A DNA stretch of 58,258 bases from Mucilaginibacter pedocola (GCF_002013915.1 NZ_MBTF01000018.1:1-58258), one strand, 5' to 3'; counted from the stretch's first letter, positions 35,350-44,488 are shown. Program-made: numbers and translations. The notes: generated by a model from the letters alone, not told the origin.

Positions 35350-35437
35350 GTCGGAAGTCCGCAGTCGGCAAGTCCGAAAGATATATAACACAACAATTGA
35401 AGTTTCTTCCGGACTTTCGGACTTTTCCGACTTCCGA
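35350..35437. repeat. Inverted-word repeat (AAGTCCGAAAG / CTTTCGGACTT) after the VWA gene
   Basis: Directly after the TAA stop come variants of GTCGGAAGTCCG, GTCGGC and AAGTCCGAAAG (to 35380). CTTTCGGACTT, TTCCGAC and TTCCGA (35414-35437) complement them. A 33-base A/T-rich loop separates the halves. It lies between two genes of one probable operon, so it would be an internal mRNA hairpin. Confidence 0.75.
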
Positions 35438-35452
35438 ACAACAAACAGAAAT

Positions 35453-36958
35453 ATGAGTAAATTACTGAATATAACCACACTTGGGCAGTTAAAGCAGTCG
35501 GGCTATGTGAGCCGTTCGGTTAAAGACGAATTGCGGGCTAACCTGATCACACAATTACAAAAAAAAGAAGGCGGTTTTGAAGGCATTGTAGGTTTTGAGG
35601 ATACCGTTATCCCCGATCTGCAAACGGCCATCCTATCGCGCCATAACATACTATTGCTTGGTTTGCGCGGGCAGGCCAAAACGCGTATTGCACGCCTGCT
35701 GGTTAACCTGTTGGATGAATACGTGCCGTATATAGCAGGTTCGGAATTATTCGACGATCCGTTGGCTCCTATCAGCTGGTTCGGGCATAACACCATCGAA
35801 GCTAATGGCGACGATACCGCTATTGCCTGGGTGCACCGCAGCGAACGCTACACCGAAAAACTGGCCACGCCCGATGTTACCGTTGCCGACCTAATAGGTG
35901 ATGTTGACCCGATAAAGGCAGCCACCATGAAGCTGACCTATTCGGACGAGCGGGTTATACACTTCGGGCTGATACCACGCGCACACCGCGGTATATTTGT
36001 AATAAACGAATTGCCGGATTTGCAGGCACGTATACAGGTATCGCTGTTCAACATTTTGCAGGAGCGTGATATTCAGATCCGTGGTTTTAAACTGCGTTTG
36101 CCGCTCGACCTGCAATTCGTATTCACGGCCAACCCCGAGGATTATACCAATCGTGGCTCAATAGTAACGCCGCTGAAAGACCGCATAGAAAGCCAGATAC
36201 TTACGCACTACCCGCGCTCGGTAGAAATTTCGCGCAAAATAACACAACAGGAGGCCTTGCTATCGCCCGAGCAGCGTAAGAACGTGGAGGCCGACGGACT
36301 GGTGAAGGATATGATAGAGCAGATAGCTTTTGAGGCGCGTGCATCAGAATATATCGATAAAAAATCGGGCGTATCGGCACGTTTAACCATATCAGCTTAC
36401 GAAAACCTCATCAGCAATGCCGAGCGCCGCATGATCATCAACGGCGAGAGCAACACCTTTGTGCGCATTTCCGATTTCCTGGGCGTTATCCCTGCCATAA
36501 CCGGCAAGATAGAACTGGTTTATGAGGGCGAACTGGAAGGCCCGGGCAAGGTGGCCAATATCCTGATAGGCAAAGCTATTAAAACCATGATGCTGCAGTT
36601 CTTCCCTGATCCGGAGAAAGCCAAAAAAGCCAAAGCACCTAACCCCTATGCCGAGATCATCAACTGGTTCGGAGATGGTAACAGCATTGCTTTAGTAGAT
36701 GGGCTGCCTGCGCAGGAGTATAAAAAATTACTTAATGCCGTACCGGGATTAAAAGACCTGGTGAAGAAATTCCACCCACGCCTGAGCGAGAACCAATCGT
36801 TGTTATTACAGGAATTTATTCTTCACGGCTTGGCGGAATTTTCGCAGCTGAACAAAGGATTTTTAGATAATGGCTTCGCATTTTCGGATATGTTCAATAG
36901 CTTGTTTAACTTGCAGCCCGACGACGATGACCTGGACATCGACGACGACCGTTACTAA
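35453..36958 (+). CDS. AAA+ ATPase of the MoxR/magnesium-chelatase type with atypical Walker motifs
   Basis: Likely a ring ATPase that remodels target proteins with the VWA partner encoded just upstream. Seen: 501 residues from the ATG at 35453. Walker A is GLRGQAKT (70-77), with Ala in place of the usual Gly before Lys. Walker B is IFVINELPDL, with Asn at 185 in place of Asp. Sensor 1 lies in VFTANPEDYTNRG and is followed by PLKDRI. The catalytic Glu186, Lys76 and Thr77 remain. Upstream codons in the same frame fall in the repeat and in the end of the VWA gene, so this ATG is chosen. Genes like this are often called magnesium chelatase, but no chlorophyll pathway is present. Confidence 0.85.
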   Translation: MSKLLNITTLGQLKQSGYVSRSVKDELRANLITQLQKKEGGFEGIVGFEDTVIPDLQTAILSRHNILLLGLRGQAKTRIARLLVNLLDEYVPYIAGSELFDDPLAPISWFGHNTIEANGDDTAIAWVHRSERYTEKLATPDVTVADLIGDVDPIKAATMKLTYSDERVIHFGLIPRAHRGIFVINELPDLQARIQVSLFNILQERDIQIRGFKLRLPLDLQFVFTANPEDYTNRGSIVTPLKDRIESQILTHYPRSVEISRKITQQEALLSPEQRKNVEADGLVKDMIEQIAFEARASEYIDKKSGVSARLTISAYENLISNAERRMIINGESNTFVRISDFLGVIPAITGKIELVYEGELEGPGKVANILIGKAIKTMMLQFFPDPEKAKKAKAPNPYAEIINWFGDGNSIALVDGLPAQEYKKLLNAVPGLKDLVKKFHPRLSENQSLLLQEFILHGLAEFSQLNKGFLDNGFAFSDMFNSLFNLQPDDDDLDIDDDRY

Positions 36959-36987
36959 ATAGCTAATCGTTCACAAGCTTAAATTAA

Positions 36988-38307
36988 ATGCAGGGCCCGG
37001 TAACTACCATTTTGCTCATCATCGTTCTGTTAGCCATCGATTATTATATTCTTCGCGGGCTGCAAACGGCGTTCAAAAAAAAGAAGTTCATCCACAAAAA
37101 ATGGTTCAACCGCTTTTATTGGGGGTCGTCCATATTTTTAATTACCGGGCTCTTCTCTGCTATTTATGTGCAAATGGGCGGCGTTGGCGTGCGCGGGGCC
37201 TTGCTATTCCTGTTTTTCATCTGCTTCATCTTTAAAATATTCTACGTACTGTTTATTTTGATAGATGATGCACGGCGTTTTGTAGTATACCTCATCCGCA
37301 AAAACAAGAAGCCGGAAGCTGTTGCCACTACACAAGATACAAATACTTCTGCCGCTACTCCACCTGCTGCCGCAGAAGAACCCACCTTCAAATCTATCCC
37401 GCGTTCGGAGTTTTTGATGAAGGCGGGCATATTGGCAGGTGCGATACCACTCTACGGCATTAAGCACAACATGAGCAAGGGGCTTTACGATTACCAGTTA
37501 CAGAACGTAGACCTTTACCTGCCCAACCTGCCAAAGGCTTTTGATGGTATGCGCATTGGGCAAATATCAGATATCCACTCGGGCAGCTTCCATAGCAAAT
37601 GGCAGATGAGCGCTGGGGTTGATATGCTGTTAAAGCAAAAAGCCGACGTAATATTCTTCACCGGCGATTTGGTAAACGGCCAAACCTGGGAGGTGAAATA
37701 CTATATGGATGTGTTTAAAAAGGTAACGGCCCCGCTGGGGGTATACTCCATTTTAGGCAACCATGATTATGGCGACTACGGTCATTGGCCAACACCTGCC
37801 GCTAAAGCCAAAAACAATGCTGACATGGTAGCATCCCACAAAGAACTGGGTTGGGACCTGCTGGTGGATGTGAACCGCCGCCTTAAAGTTGATAACGAAG
37901 AGATAGGCATATTGGGCATTGGCAACTGGGGCGAAATGAGCCGTTTCCCTAAATACGGGCGTATGGATAAGGCCATCGTAGGTACTGATGATCTGCCCGT
38001 AAAACTACTGCTCTCGCACGATCCTTCGCACTGGCGGGCACAGGTATTGCCCCAATACCCGCAGATTGATGTAATGTTTAGCGGGCATACCCACGGCATG
38101 CAGTTTGGTGTGCGCACACCCGAATTTCAGTGGAGCCCTATCGAATATGTTTATACCGAATGGGCCGGGCTTTACCGCGAAAAGCACCAACAGATATACG
38201 TAAATGTTGGCTACGGATTTTTAGGTTACCCCGGAAGAATTGGAATATTGCCGGAGATCACTATTTTTACATTACGCGCTGCGGAAGACCCATCTTTAAA
38301 AGCCTAA
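36988..38307 (+). CDS. Membrane-anchored metallophosphoesterase
   Basis: A calcineurin-like phosphoesterase. Seen: 439 residues, three N-terminal membrane helices (about 4-24, 48-66, 70-90) and a long Ala/Pro linker. The catalytic domain from about 185 has the full metal set: GQISDIHSG, FTGDLVNG, LGNHDYGDY and FSGHTHGMQFG. The domain is probably periplasmic or membrane-facing; relatives act on lipids such as UDP-diacylglucosamine, but the substrate here is unknown. The UbiA-like gene follows after 31 bases, so both may act on a membrane lipid. Confidence 0.88.
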   Translation: MQGPVTTILLIIVLLAIDYYILRGLQTAFKKKKFIHKKWFNRFYWGSSIFLITGLFSAIYVQMGGVGVRGALLFLFFICFIFKIFYVLFILIDDARRFVVYLIRKNKKPEAVATTQDTNTSAATPPAAAEEPTFKSIPRSEFLMKAGILAGAIPLYGIKHNMSKGLYDYQLQNVDLYLPNLPKAFDGMRIGQISDIHSGSFHSKWQMSAGVDMLLKQKADVIFFTGDLVNGQTWEVKYYMDVFKKVTAPLGVYSILGNHDYGDYGHWPTPAAKAKNNADMVASHKELGWDLLVDVNRRLKVDNEEIGILGIGNWGEMSRFPKYGRMDKAIVGTDDLPVKLLLSHDPSHWRAQVLPQYPQIDVMFSGHTHGMQFGVRTPEFQWSPIEYVYTEWAGLYREKHQQIYVNVGYGFLGYPGRIGILPEITIFTLRAAEDPSLKA

Positions 38308-38338
38308 AACAACCGCAGGCAAACCTTAACGGTTACCC

Positions 38339-39223
38339 ATGAAAAAACTGCTCGCGCCTGCGTTTGATTTCCTTTTGTTCAGCAACGTTTTTATGTCGTT
38401 GTGTGCTGTTACGCAGGCCATGGTTACTTTCCATCTTATTGGCTCTAAACCGGTGCCGGCTGTTACCTGGCTATTGTTTACCTCCACGCTTGGTATCTAC
38501 AATTTCAGCATACTGATAACCAAACCTGTAAAACCCGAAGAATCGCCCTACCGCCGCGTGCGCTGGTTTTTTGCCCATTATAGGCTCATGGTTACCTTCA
38601 CCATTGTATCGTTATTGTCGCTTATCCCGCTGTTCTTTATGCTATCTATGGAGGCAAGGATGCTGCTGGTATTTTTATCTATATTATCTTTTTGCTACAG
38701 CATCCCCCTGTTCACTATCGGTGAACACAAATTCGGTTTGCGGAATATCCCTGGTTTAAAGCCCATACTGATAACTTTAGTATGGACGCTAAGCTGTGTT
38801 CTACTACCGATACTGGAAGCTGAAAACCTGCATATGGCGGATGTAAGCATGCGCGATACCATGATTTTGATAGCCAAACGCTCGCTGTTCATAGGCGCAC
38901 TAACAGTACCGTTCGATATTCGCGACTTGTTTTACGACCGCCAATCGGGCTTAAAAACTATCCCCGTGGCTTGGGGCGAAAGAAATGCTTACCTGTTTTG
39001 CCAGTTTTTACTTGCCGGTTATGTAGTGCTACTCTTCTTGTTCCGCAACAATGGTTTTAGTGTAGATTTCTTCGCGTTAACTACTACCGCAATACTTATG
39101 GGTTGGCTCATCTTCCGCTCTAAATGGGAGAAGAATGAGTATTACTATTTCTTTTACCTTGATGGAGTGCTGGTATTGCAGTATGTGGTTTTGGTGGTGT
39201 TTAATTTAGTGGCGCAATATTAA
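38339..39223 (+). CDS. UbiA-like membrane protein lacking the first Asp-rich motif
   Basis: Seen: 294 residues with eight or so membrane helices. The motif VPFDIRDLFYDRQSGLKTIP matches the second Asp-rich motif of UbiA prenyltransferases. The first motif (NDxxDxxxD) is not present; the matching loop reads IYNFSILITKPVKPEESPYR. It may be a divergent prenyltransferase with altered metal binding, or an inactive relative. It overlaps no neighbour and probably shares a transcript with the metallophosphoesterase. Confidence 0.65.
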   Translation: MKKLLAPAFDFLLFSNVFMSLCAVTQAMVTFHLIGSKPVPAVTWLLFTSTLGIYNFSILITKPVKPEESPYRRVRWFFAHYRLMVTFTIVSLLSLIPLFFMLSMEARMLLVFLSILSFCYSIPLFTIGEHKFGLRNIPGLKPILITLVWTLSCVLLPILEAENLHMADVSMRDTMILIAKRSLFIGALTVPFDIRDLFYDRQSGLKTIPVAWGERNAYLFCQFLLAGYVVLLFLFRNNGFSVDFFALTTTAILMGWLIFRSKWEKNEYYYFFYLDGVLVLQYVVLVVFNLVAQY

Positions 39224-39234
39224 AAGCTGGCTAT

Positions 39235-39397
39235 TTAACCGCAAAGTGCGCAAAGATTTGCATATTCATCAACGCAAAGAGCACAAAGATTCTTTCACGC
39301 GAAGGCACCAAACCGAAGGTTAGCACTGAACATAACTTATTAATCAATTTGCAAGGCTTTGCCCTCTTTGCGAACACTTTGCGCCCTTTGCGGTTAA
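39235..39397. repeat. Palindromic element, CGCAAAG family, copy 2
   Basis: Ends TTAACCGCAAAGTGCGCAAAG read as 21 bases (39235-39255), against 39377-39397, which is its reverse complement at 20 of 21 positions. Further CGCAAAGAGCACAAAG and CTCTTTGCGAACACTTTGCG words lie inside. It starts 11 bases after the UbiA-like stop. Related to copy 1 at 28351-28533 in the end words, with a different core. Confidence 0.85.
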
Positions 39398-39436
39398 AAA
39401 CAAACTGGCTAATTAAGCCCGGGAACAACTAAATTA

Positions 39437-40051
39437 ATGGCAAGCAATTACGATAATTCTGCATCTTTTTATGATGGCTTGTCTCGCCTGGTATTTGGCA
39501 ATGCACTGGTAAATGCACAGCGGCATTACCTGCCGGACATACCGCCCAATTCGAAAGTGCTGATCATCGGCGGCGGAACCGGCTGGATACTGGAGGAGAT
39601 CGCCAAAGTTCACCCAAGCGGGCTCGAAATTGTTTATGTAGAGATATCTGCCAAGATGATGGCCTTATCCCAAAAAAGGAATGCCGGTGGCAACAAGGTA
39701 ACCTTTATAAATAAAGCAGTTGAGGAATTTACCGATGAGGGGTTCGATGTGGTTATCACGCCCTTCCTGTTCGATAATTATACCGAAAAAGCACTTGGGC
39801 CAACATTTAACCATATTCACCAAATGCTGAAAGCCAGCGGGTTGTGGCTTAATATCGATTTTCAGTTATTAGGCAAATGGTGGCAATATGCCATGCTGAA
39901 AAGTATGCTGCTCTTCTTTAAAGTATTGTGCGGGGTAGAATCGTGGCGGTTGCCGGAGATTGGCAGCCATTTCGCCTCTAACGGCTATTGGTTATTGAAG
40001 AAGAAGGCTTTTTACGGAAGTTTTATCGGGGCAAGGGTGTATAGGAAATAA
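39437..40051 (+). CDS. Class I SAM-dependent methyltransferase
   Basis: Seen: 204 residues, Rossmann-like methyltransferase with the SAM-binding glycine motif VLIIGGGTGWILEEI (motif I). An acidic residue ends strand 2 (IVYVEISAKMMALS), and motif II/III is around FDVVITPFLFDNY. The C-terminal part is hydrophobic (WWQYAMLKSMLLFFKVL) and may bind a lipid-like substrate or the membrane. No ubiE-type context is present, and the substrate is unknown. Start ATG at 39437 after a repeat element. Confidence 0.85.
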   Translation: MASNYDNSASFYDGLSRLVFGNALVNAQRHYLPDIPPNSKVLIIGGGTGWILEEIAKVHPSGLEIVYVEISAKMMALSQKRNAGGNKVTFINKAVEEFTDEGFDVVITPFLFDNYTEKALGPTFNHIHQMLKASGLWLNIDFQLLGKWWQYAMLKSMLLFFKVLCGVESWRLPEIGSHFASNGYWLLKKKAFYGSFIGARVYRK

Positions 40052-40064
40052 GGTTCTATAAAGT

Positions 40065-40184
40065 TTTGTCATTGCGAGGAGCAGCGTGGAGGATATGCGC
40101 GCAAGAGCGACGCGGCAATCACATAGTAAGCGCAGCGGTAATGCTTAGCGACGAGATTGCCGCGCTATCGCTCGCAATGACAAA
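40065..40184. repeat. Palindromic element, TTTGTCATTGCGAG family, copy 2
   Basis: The same perfect ends as copy 1 (4585-4731): TTTGTCATTGCGAG and CTCGCAATGACAAA. Inner parts also contain CGGCAATC and GATTGCCGCG inverted words. It lies between convergent genes, 13 bases after the methyltransferase stop and 5 bases from the response-regulator stop, just as copy 1 lies between convergent genes. Confidence 0.85.
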
Positions 40185-40189
40185 CTAAA

Positions 40190-40879
40190 TTAATACACAA
40201 ACTTATACCCTATCCCCCTCACGGTTTGCAGGTAAGTAGGCGAATCGGGGTTGTTCTCTATTTTTTTACGCAGGCGAACGATGTGCATATCCAGCGTGCG
40301 GGTATTTACATCGGCATTGTAGCCCCATACTTCCATCATCAGTTCTTCGCGGTTTATTACCTTGTTTTTGTTTTTAAGGAAGTACAACAGTATACGGTTC
40401 TCCAAAATGGTTAGCTCGGTTTTACGGCCATCGCGAATAAGCAGGTGGGTGTTGGGCAAATGCTCCATACCGCCAAACTTGTGCGATTCGGTTTTTTCGC
40501 CGCTGTTCAACGAGAATTTTATCTTGCTGTCTATCATGGCCACCAGCACATCCATATTGAAAGGCTTAGTGATATAGTCGGACACGCCGAAGTTATAGGC
40601 ATCTATCTTGTCGATATCCTGTGCCTTAGCGGTCATCATAATAACCAACTTATCAAAGCCTTTTTCGCGCAGGGCGGCACATACGTCCGAGCCTTGCTTG
40701 CCCGGCAGCATCCAGTCAAGCAAAACAATATCCGGCTGCTCCAGCAATATCATGCTTTCGGCCTCAATACCGTTGCCCGATTCTAAAACTTTGTAACCTT
40801 CGGTTTGCAGGCGCTCGGCGACTAAAAACCTCAGGTTTTCGTCGTCTTCTATCAGCGCTATTTTAATTTCCTTGTTCAT
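40190..40879 (-). CDS. OmpR-family response regulator
   Basis: Seen: 229 residues. Receiver domain with acidic pocket EDDE, phospho-acceptor Asp55 in PDIVLLDWMLPG, and Lys in YITKPFNMD. A C-terminal winged-helix DNA-binding domain ends in NTRTLDMHIVRLRKKIE and TVRGIGYKF. It is the partner of the histidine kinase directly upstream (25 bases). Target genes cannot be told from the sequence. It is not PorX, which has a PglZ domain instead of a DNA-binding one. Confidence 0.93.
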   Translation of the reverse strand: MNKEIKIALIEDDENLRFLVAERLQTEGYKVLESGNGIEAESMILLEQPDIVLLDWMLPGKQGSDVCAALREKGFDKLVIMMTAKAQDIDKIDAYNFGVSDYITKPFNMDVLVAMIDSKIKFSLNSGEKTESHKFGGMEHLPNTHLLIRDGRKTELTILENRILLYFLKNKNKVINREELMMEVWGYNADVNTRTLDMHIVRLRKKIENNPDSPTYLQTVRGIGYKFVY

Positions 40880-40904
40880 TTGTAAACTATGTCAGTTTTC
40901 GTCT

Positions 40905-42533
40905 CTAATTTTCCATTGGCAAGGTAATTATAAACGTCGAACCTTCGTTTATCCTGCTGTTCAACAATATAGTACCGCCCATGTAATTTACCAACTCTTT
41001 GCAAAATGCCAAACCCAAACCTACACTCCCGTTTTGGTTGTATTGGTTCTGTATCCGGTAAAACTTCTTAAACACGTCTCCCTGCTCGTTTTTGGCCATG
41101 CCAATTCCTTTATCAGCAAAAGAGAATACAATATTACGCTTATCCTGTTTTATTGTTATAGCTAATTCCTTTTTACCGGGGTGCGAATATTTGTAGGCAT
41201 TCTCCATCAAATTCTGAAAAACGCTCCCCATCAGCACCGGGTCGCTGTTAAATTTATCTACACCTACAGTGGCTTCCAATTTAAAATCAGGATATTTTAT
41301 TTTGAAAGTATTGATGTAGCCCTGCACAAATTCGGGCAGGTTTATCTCTTCGCTTTTTACTATGATGGAGCGGTTCTCTAACTGCGTAAACGATAGCAGT
41401 TTGTTCATCAGCTCGTTCAGCTTATCAGCTTCCTCATCCAATATCTTCCCGTAATGCTTGCGCTGGCGTTCGCTCAGTTCGGCATCTCCTTTAAGGTTAG
41501 AGCCTGCAATTTTTATAACGCTTACCGGCGTTTTAAACTCGTGGGTGAAGTTGTTTATAAAATCGTACTGCAGCTTAAACACCTTCAGGTTGATATTGAG
41601 GTTACGGTAGATGAGGTAACTGATCAGCACCAGGAAGAAGTAGATCAGCATCAATATAGCGCCGATTGGCAAATACCGGCGGTCTATCTCACGGTTCAGG
41701 TGCGCACGTTCCGAACTAAAATACAATTTAAAGTTAGAGAAAGCGCCCGGCAGCGCCGCCTCCGTTATTACCTTCTCTTTGGCCACATCCAAAGGGTCGT
41801 ACACCACAGGTTGTATGGTAACTTCCTCGTAAAGTTCTTTGTGGGTATTCAGTACCTTAAGGTAATGCGGATCGAGCGAGAAGGTAAGCATATTTTGCTT
41901 ACCTACGCCATCGCTGCGTTTACTGCGTATAAGCGAGCGGTATATGCGTATGTCCTCGCGACGGGGAATGTTGATGTAACTTATCTTATCGGGCGTAACG
42001 TTGTAAAAGGTACGGAACACCTCATCCTGCGTAGGCACACGCGAGGTATCGGCATAACGGATAAACGCACTTAGCTTTATGGCCATTTGCTTAAAGTCGT
42101 CGTCGTTAACGCTGCTCATGTCCTTTATGCCTACTATACCTGTTTTCTTGGGCTTAAAACGATAAATGGATTTGATGCCTACGCCATCGGGCTGCGCAGC
42201 TGTGGGGTTGGCAATTTGTATATCGTAAAACAGCACCTTACGCACAAAGGGGTACGATTTAAAAACGGTGTCGGAGTAATTAGCCGCCGAGGCCGAATCT
42301 AAAAAGCCCTGGTACGAGGTTATTTCGGGGATTTTTATCTGGAAGAAATCGTAATAGGGCTTTATAGTTTGTTCCAGCACCTCTGTTTTCCTGTTGGCAA
42401 ACTCGTTCTCTACATAGCGCGAGGTAAGCTTGTACGATACAAAAACGGCAATAACAAGCGTTACCGTTATCAGCACTAAAAAGGCGGTTATCAGTGTAAA
42501 GTTGGTGCGGTATAAATTGTTGGGCGCCTTCAT
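40905..42533 (-). CDS. Sensor histidine kinase
   Basis: Seen: 542 residues. Membrane helix 1 about 11-34, a periplasmic sensor region of about 250 residues, and membrane helix 2 about 288-309. The dimerisation domain has His331 in NNFTHEFKTPVSVIK, followed by the ATPase domain with N-box NLMENAYKYSHPG and G-boxes FADKGIGMAKN and GLGLAF. No PAS or HAMP is obvious. The periplasmic region is not recognised, so the signal is unknown. It lies 7 bases behind the S9-like lipoprotein gene, whose product may take part in sensing. Confidence 0.92.
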   Translation of the reverse strand: MKAPNNLYRTNFTLITAFLVLITVTLVIAVFVSYKLTSRYVENEFANRKTEVLEQTIKPYYDFFQIKIPEITSYQGFLDSASAANYSDTVFKSYPFVRKVLFYDIQIANPTAAQPDGVGIKSIYRFKPKKTGIVGIKDMSSVNDDDFKQMAIKLSAFIRYADTSRVPTQDEVFRTFYNVTPDKISYINIPRREDIRIYRSLIRSKRSDGVGKQNMLTFSLDPHYLKVLNTHKELYEEVTIQPVVYDPLDVAKEKVITEAALPGAFSNFKLYFSSERAHLNREIDRRYLPIGAILMLIYFFLVLISYLIYRNLNINLKVFKLQYDFINNFTHEFKTPVSVIKIAGSNLKGDAELSERQRKHYGKILDEEADKLNELMNKLLSFTQLENRSIIVKSEEINLPEFVQGYINTFKIKYPDFKLEATVGVDKFNSDPVLMGSVFQNLMENAYKYSHPGKKELAITIKQDKRNIVFSFADKGIGMAKNEQGDVFKKFYRIQNQYNQNGSVGLGLAFCKELVNYMGGTILLNSRINEGSTFIITLPMEN

Positions 42534-42540
42534 TTAGCGG

Positions 42541-44427
42541 CTACTGTTTACCCTGCATATTAGCATCCAGAAATTGCTCTATCTCGGCATACATCTCCAT
42601 ACGGTTATGTTCACTGCGGAAAAATGCTCGCTCGTTCTCTTTCAGGTGGTATATTACCGGCACATTGCGTTTCTTCAACTCACGCACAAACTGATTCAAT
42701 TCACTGATGTTGGCACGAGGGTCTTTCGCCCCCTGGAATATCAATAACGGGCTTTTAATTTTATCGGTATGGAAAACCGGCGAAATAGCGCGCAATTGCT
42801 CAGCATCCTTTTCGGGGTCGCCAATCATTTCATAGGTCATTTTTTGGAACGGCTTAAAAAACGGTGGTGCATCCTTCAGGTAGGTAAAAAAGTTGATCAA
42901 CCCATATTTCACAATAGCGCAATTATACATCCCCTTTTGGAACGATACGCCATGCAGTGCCGAAAAACCACCGAAACCACCACCAAAAATGGCTATCTTT
43001 TTAGGGTTGGCAATTTTATTATCAATCAGCCATTTGGTACCATCGGTAATATCCTGTTGTATGCGCCCGCCCACTTGTTTAAAACCGGCCTTGCGGAACG
43101 CCTTGCCATAGCCCGCCGATCCGCGGTAATTCACCTGGAAAACGGCATAACCGCGATTGGCCAAAAACTGTACTTCGGCATCATACCCCCATGTGTCGCG
43201 ACCCCATATATTATCATGCGGCATTACCACTACGGGCAGGTTTTGGGTTTTATTACCATTTGGCAGGGTAAGGTAGCCATTAAGCGTAAGCCCGTCTGAT
43301 GCCTTATAAGCGATGGGCTGCATGCTGCAAAACTCGTTGGAGTCCATACCGGCGTATATATCGGCCAGCTTAGTCAGCTTATCGCCCGCCTTTTCGTACA
43401 AATAGTACGAGCCGGGGTTTTTATCGGTATAGGTATTTACAATAAAACGGGTTTCGGCGCTGTCGCGGTCAACAATGTTTACTTCGTCGCCTTTCAGGCG
43501 GGTTGCTATACTTCCGTATATTTTCTCCACCTCATCGTTCAGGAAATGTTTCTGCGGTTTGGCCTCGTCCCAGTAAGCGTACTCAATACGGCGCTTGTTC
43601 TTGGAGTAGGCAAGGTCCATAATATCTGCCGTGCTGCTGGCATAAACAACCTTAACCTCTTTGCCACTCTCAGCATCTATTACCACCACAGCAGTTTTAT
43701 CACGATCGACGTTTGATAGCGCGTAGAAATAATTCTTCTCGCCGGTAAAAGCCACCGGCTCTACCCTATCGTTAAAGTTATTTACAATTATGGGCTTAAA
43801 AGCAGTATGCTCGTTAGGGCGGTATAAAATGGTTTCGTCAACACCGTCAGATGCTTTAGCCAGGCGGATATCGCCATTAGGGTCGGAGTACCAACGGGTA
43901 ATATTGCCCGGGTTTTGAATGTATAGCTTCAGGTCGCCGGTATTAACGTTAAGGCGATAAACATCAAATATCCCGGGGTCGCGTTTGTTAAGGCTTACGG
44001 TGAAAACATCGGGCAGCATGCGGTTACGGTTAAGTATACGCAGGCGCACCTTTTCTAAATTCAACAGGTTCTTAACTTTCAGTGTAGCAACATCAAGCGT
44101 AAATACGCGGTACTCGTCGCTGGCAATAATATCCTGGGTAAACAGTATTTGGTTGTTATAGGTCCACGAGTAATCTTTTACCGAGTAATCGGTGTATGAG
44201 GTGGCCATTTGCTCGGCACCGGTAGCTAACGATTTGATGTAGATATTTTGCTTATCTTTATAAGGCTTAAGGTACGATACAAATTTGCCGTCGGGAGAAA
44301 TTTTAAAGAATGTTTTCTCGGGCGTTTTAAAAAAATCGCTTACAGGAATGCGCTTGGCCTCGTTAGGTTTACAGGCACAGAGCAGGGCAATAAGAGCGAG
44401 AAATACAAATCTGAAACGGCCGGGCAT
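42541..44427 (-). CDS. S9 prolyl-oligopeptidase-like lipoprotein with degenerate active site
   Basis: Seen: 628 residues. A signal with lipobox LLCAC gives an acylated Cys at 19. A beta-propeller (about 40-370) is followed by an alpha/beta-hydrolase domain (about 380-628). The nucleophile elbow, normally GGSxGG, reads GGGFGG (482-487), so the catalytic Ser at 484 is Gly; the codon is GGT at 42976-42978. The His position, normally EGHGF, reads ERAFF, giving Ala601. The Asp (569, in QGAKDPRA) is kept. The propeller and length are intact, so it looks like a preserved non-enzymatic protein, perhaps a peptide-binding sensor for the adjacent kinase. That role is inference. Confidence 0.85.
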   Translation of the reverse strand: MPGRFRFVFLALIALLCACKPNEAKRIPVSDFFKTPEKTFFKISPDGKFVSYLKPYKDKQNIYIKSLATGAEQMATSYTDYSVKDYSWTYNNQILFTQDIIASDEYRVFTLDVATLKVKNLLNLEKVRLRILNRNRMLPDVFTVSLNKRDPGIFDVYRLNVNTGDLKLYIQNPGNITRWYSDPNGDIRLAKASDGVDETILYRPNEHTAFKPIIVNNFNDRVEPVAFTGEKNYFYALSNVDRDKTAVVVIDAESGKEVKVVYASSTADIMDLAYSKNKRRIEYAYWDEAKPQKHFLNDEVEKIYGSIATRLKGDEVNIVDRDSAETRFIVNTYTDKNPGSYYLYEKAGDKLTKLADIYAGMDSNEFCSMQPIAYKASDGLTLNGYLTLPNGNKTQNLPVVVMPHDNIWGRDTWGYDAEVQFLANRGYAVFQVNYRGSAGYGKAFRKAGFKQVGGRIQQDITDGTKWLIDNKIANPKKIAIFGGGFGGFSALHGVSFQKGMYNCAIVKYGLINFFTYLKDAPPFFKPFQKMTYEMIGDPEKDAEQLRAISPVFHTDKIKSPLLIFQGAKDPRANISELNQFVRELKKRNVPVIYHLKENERAFFRSEHNRMEMYAEIEQFLDANMQGKQ

Positions 44428-44480
44428 GAATTACGGTCTAATATTTACAATCAGGGTCAAAGTACTTAATTAAAAACAGG

Positions 44481-44488
44481 CAAAAGTA
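44481..44488 (-). promoter_or_regulatory. Putative -7 box of the S9-kinase-regulator operon
   Basis: TACTTTTG on the minus strand is a perfect TAnnTTTG, 53 bases before the ATG at 44427. TTG candidates upstream are 10 or 26 bases away, so spacing is not ideal. Confidence 0.3.

Noticed and set aside
40190..40879. PorX, the type IX regulator
   Set aside because: The C-terminal domain is a winged-helix DNA-binding domain; PorX has a PglZ-type domain and is larger.
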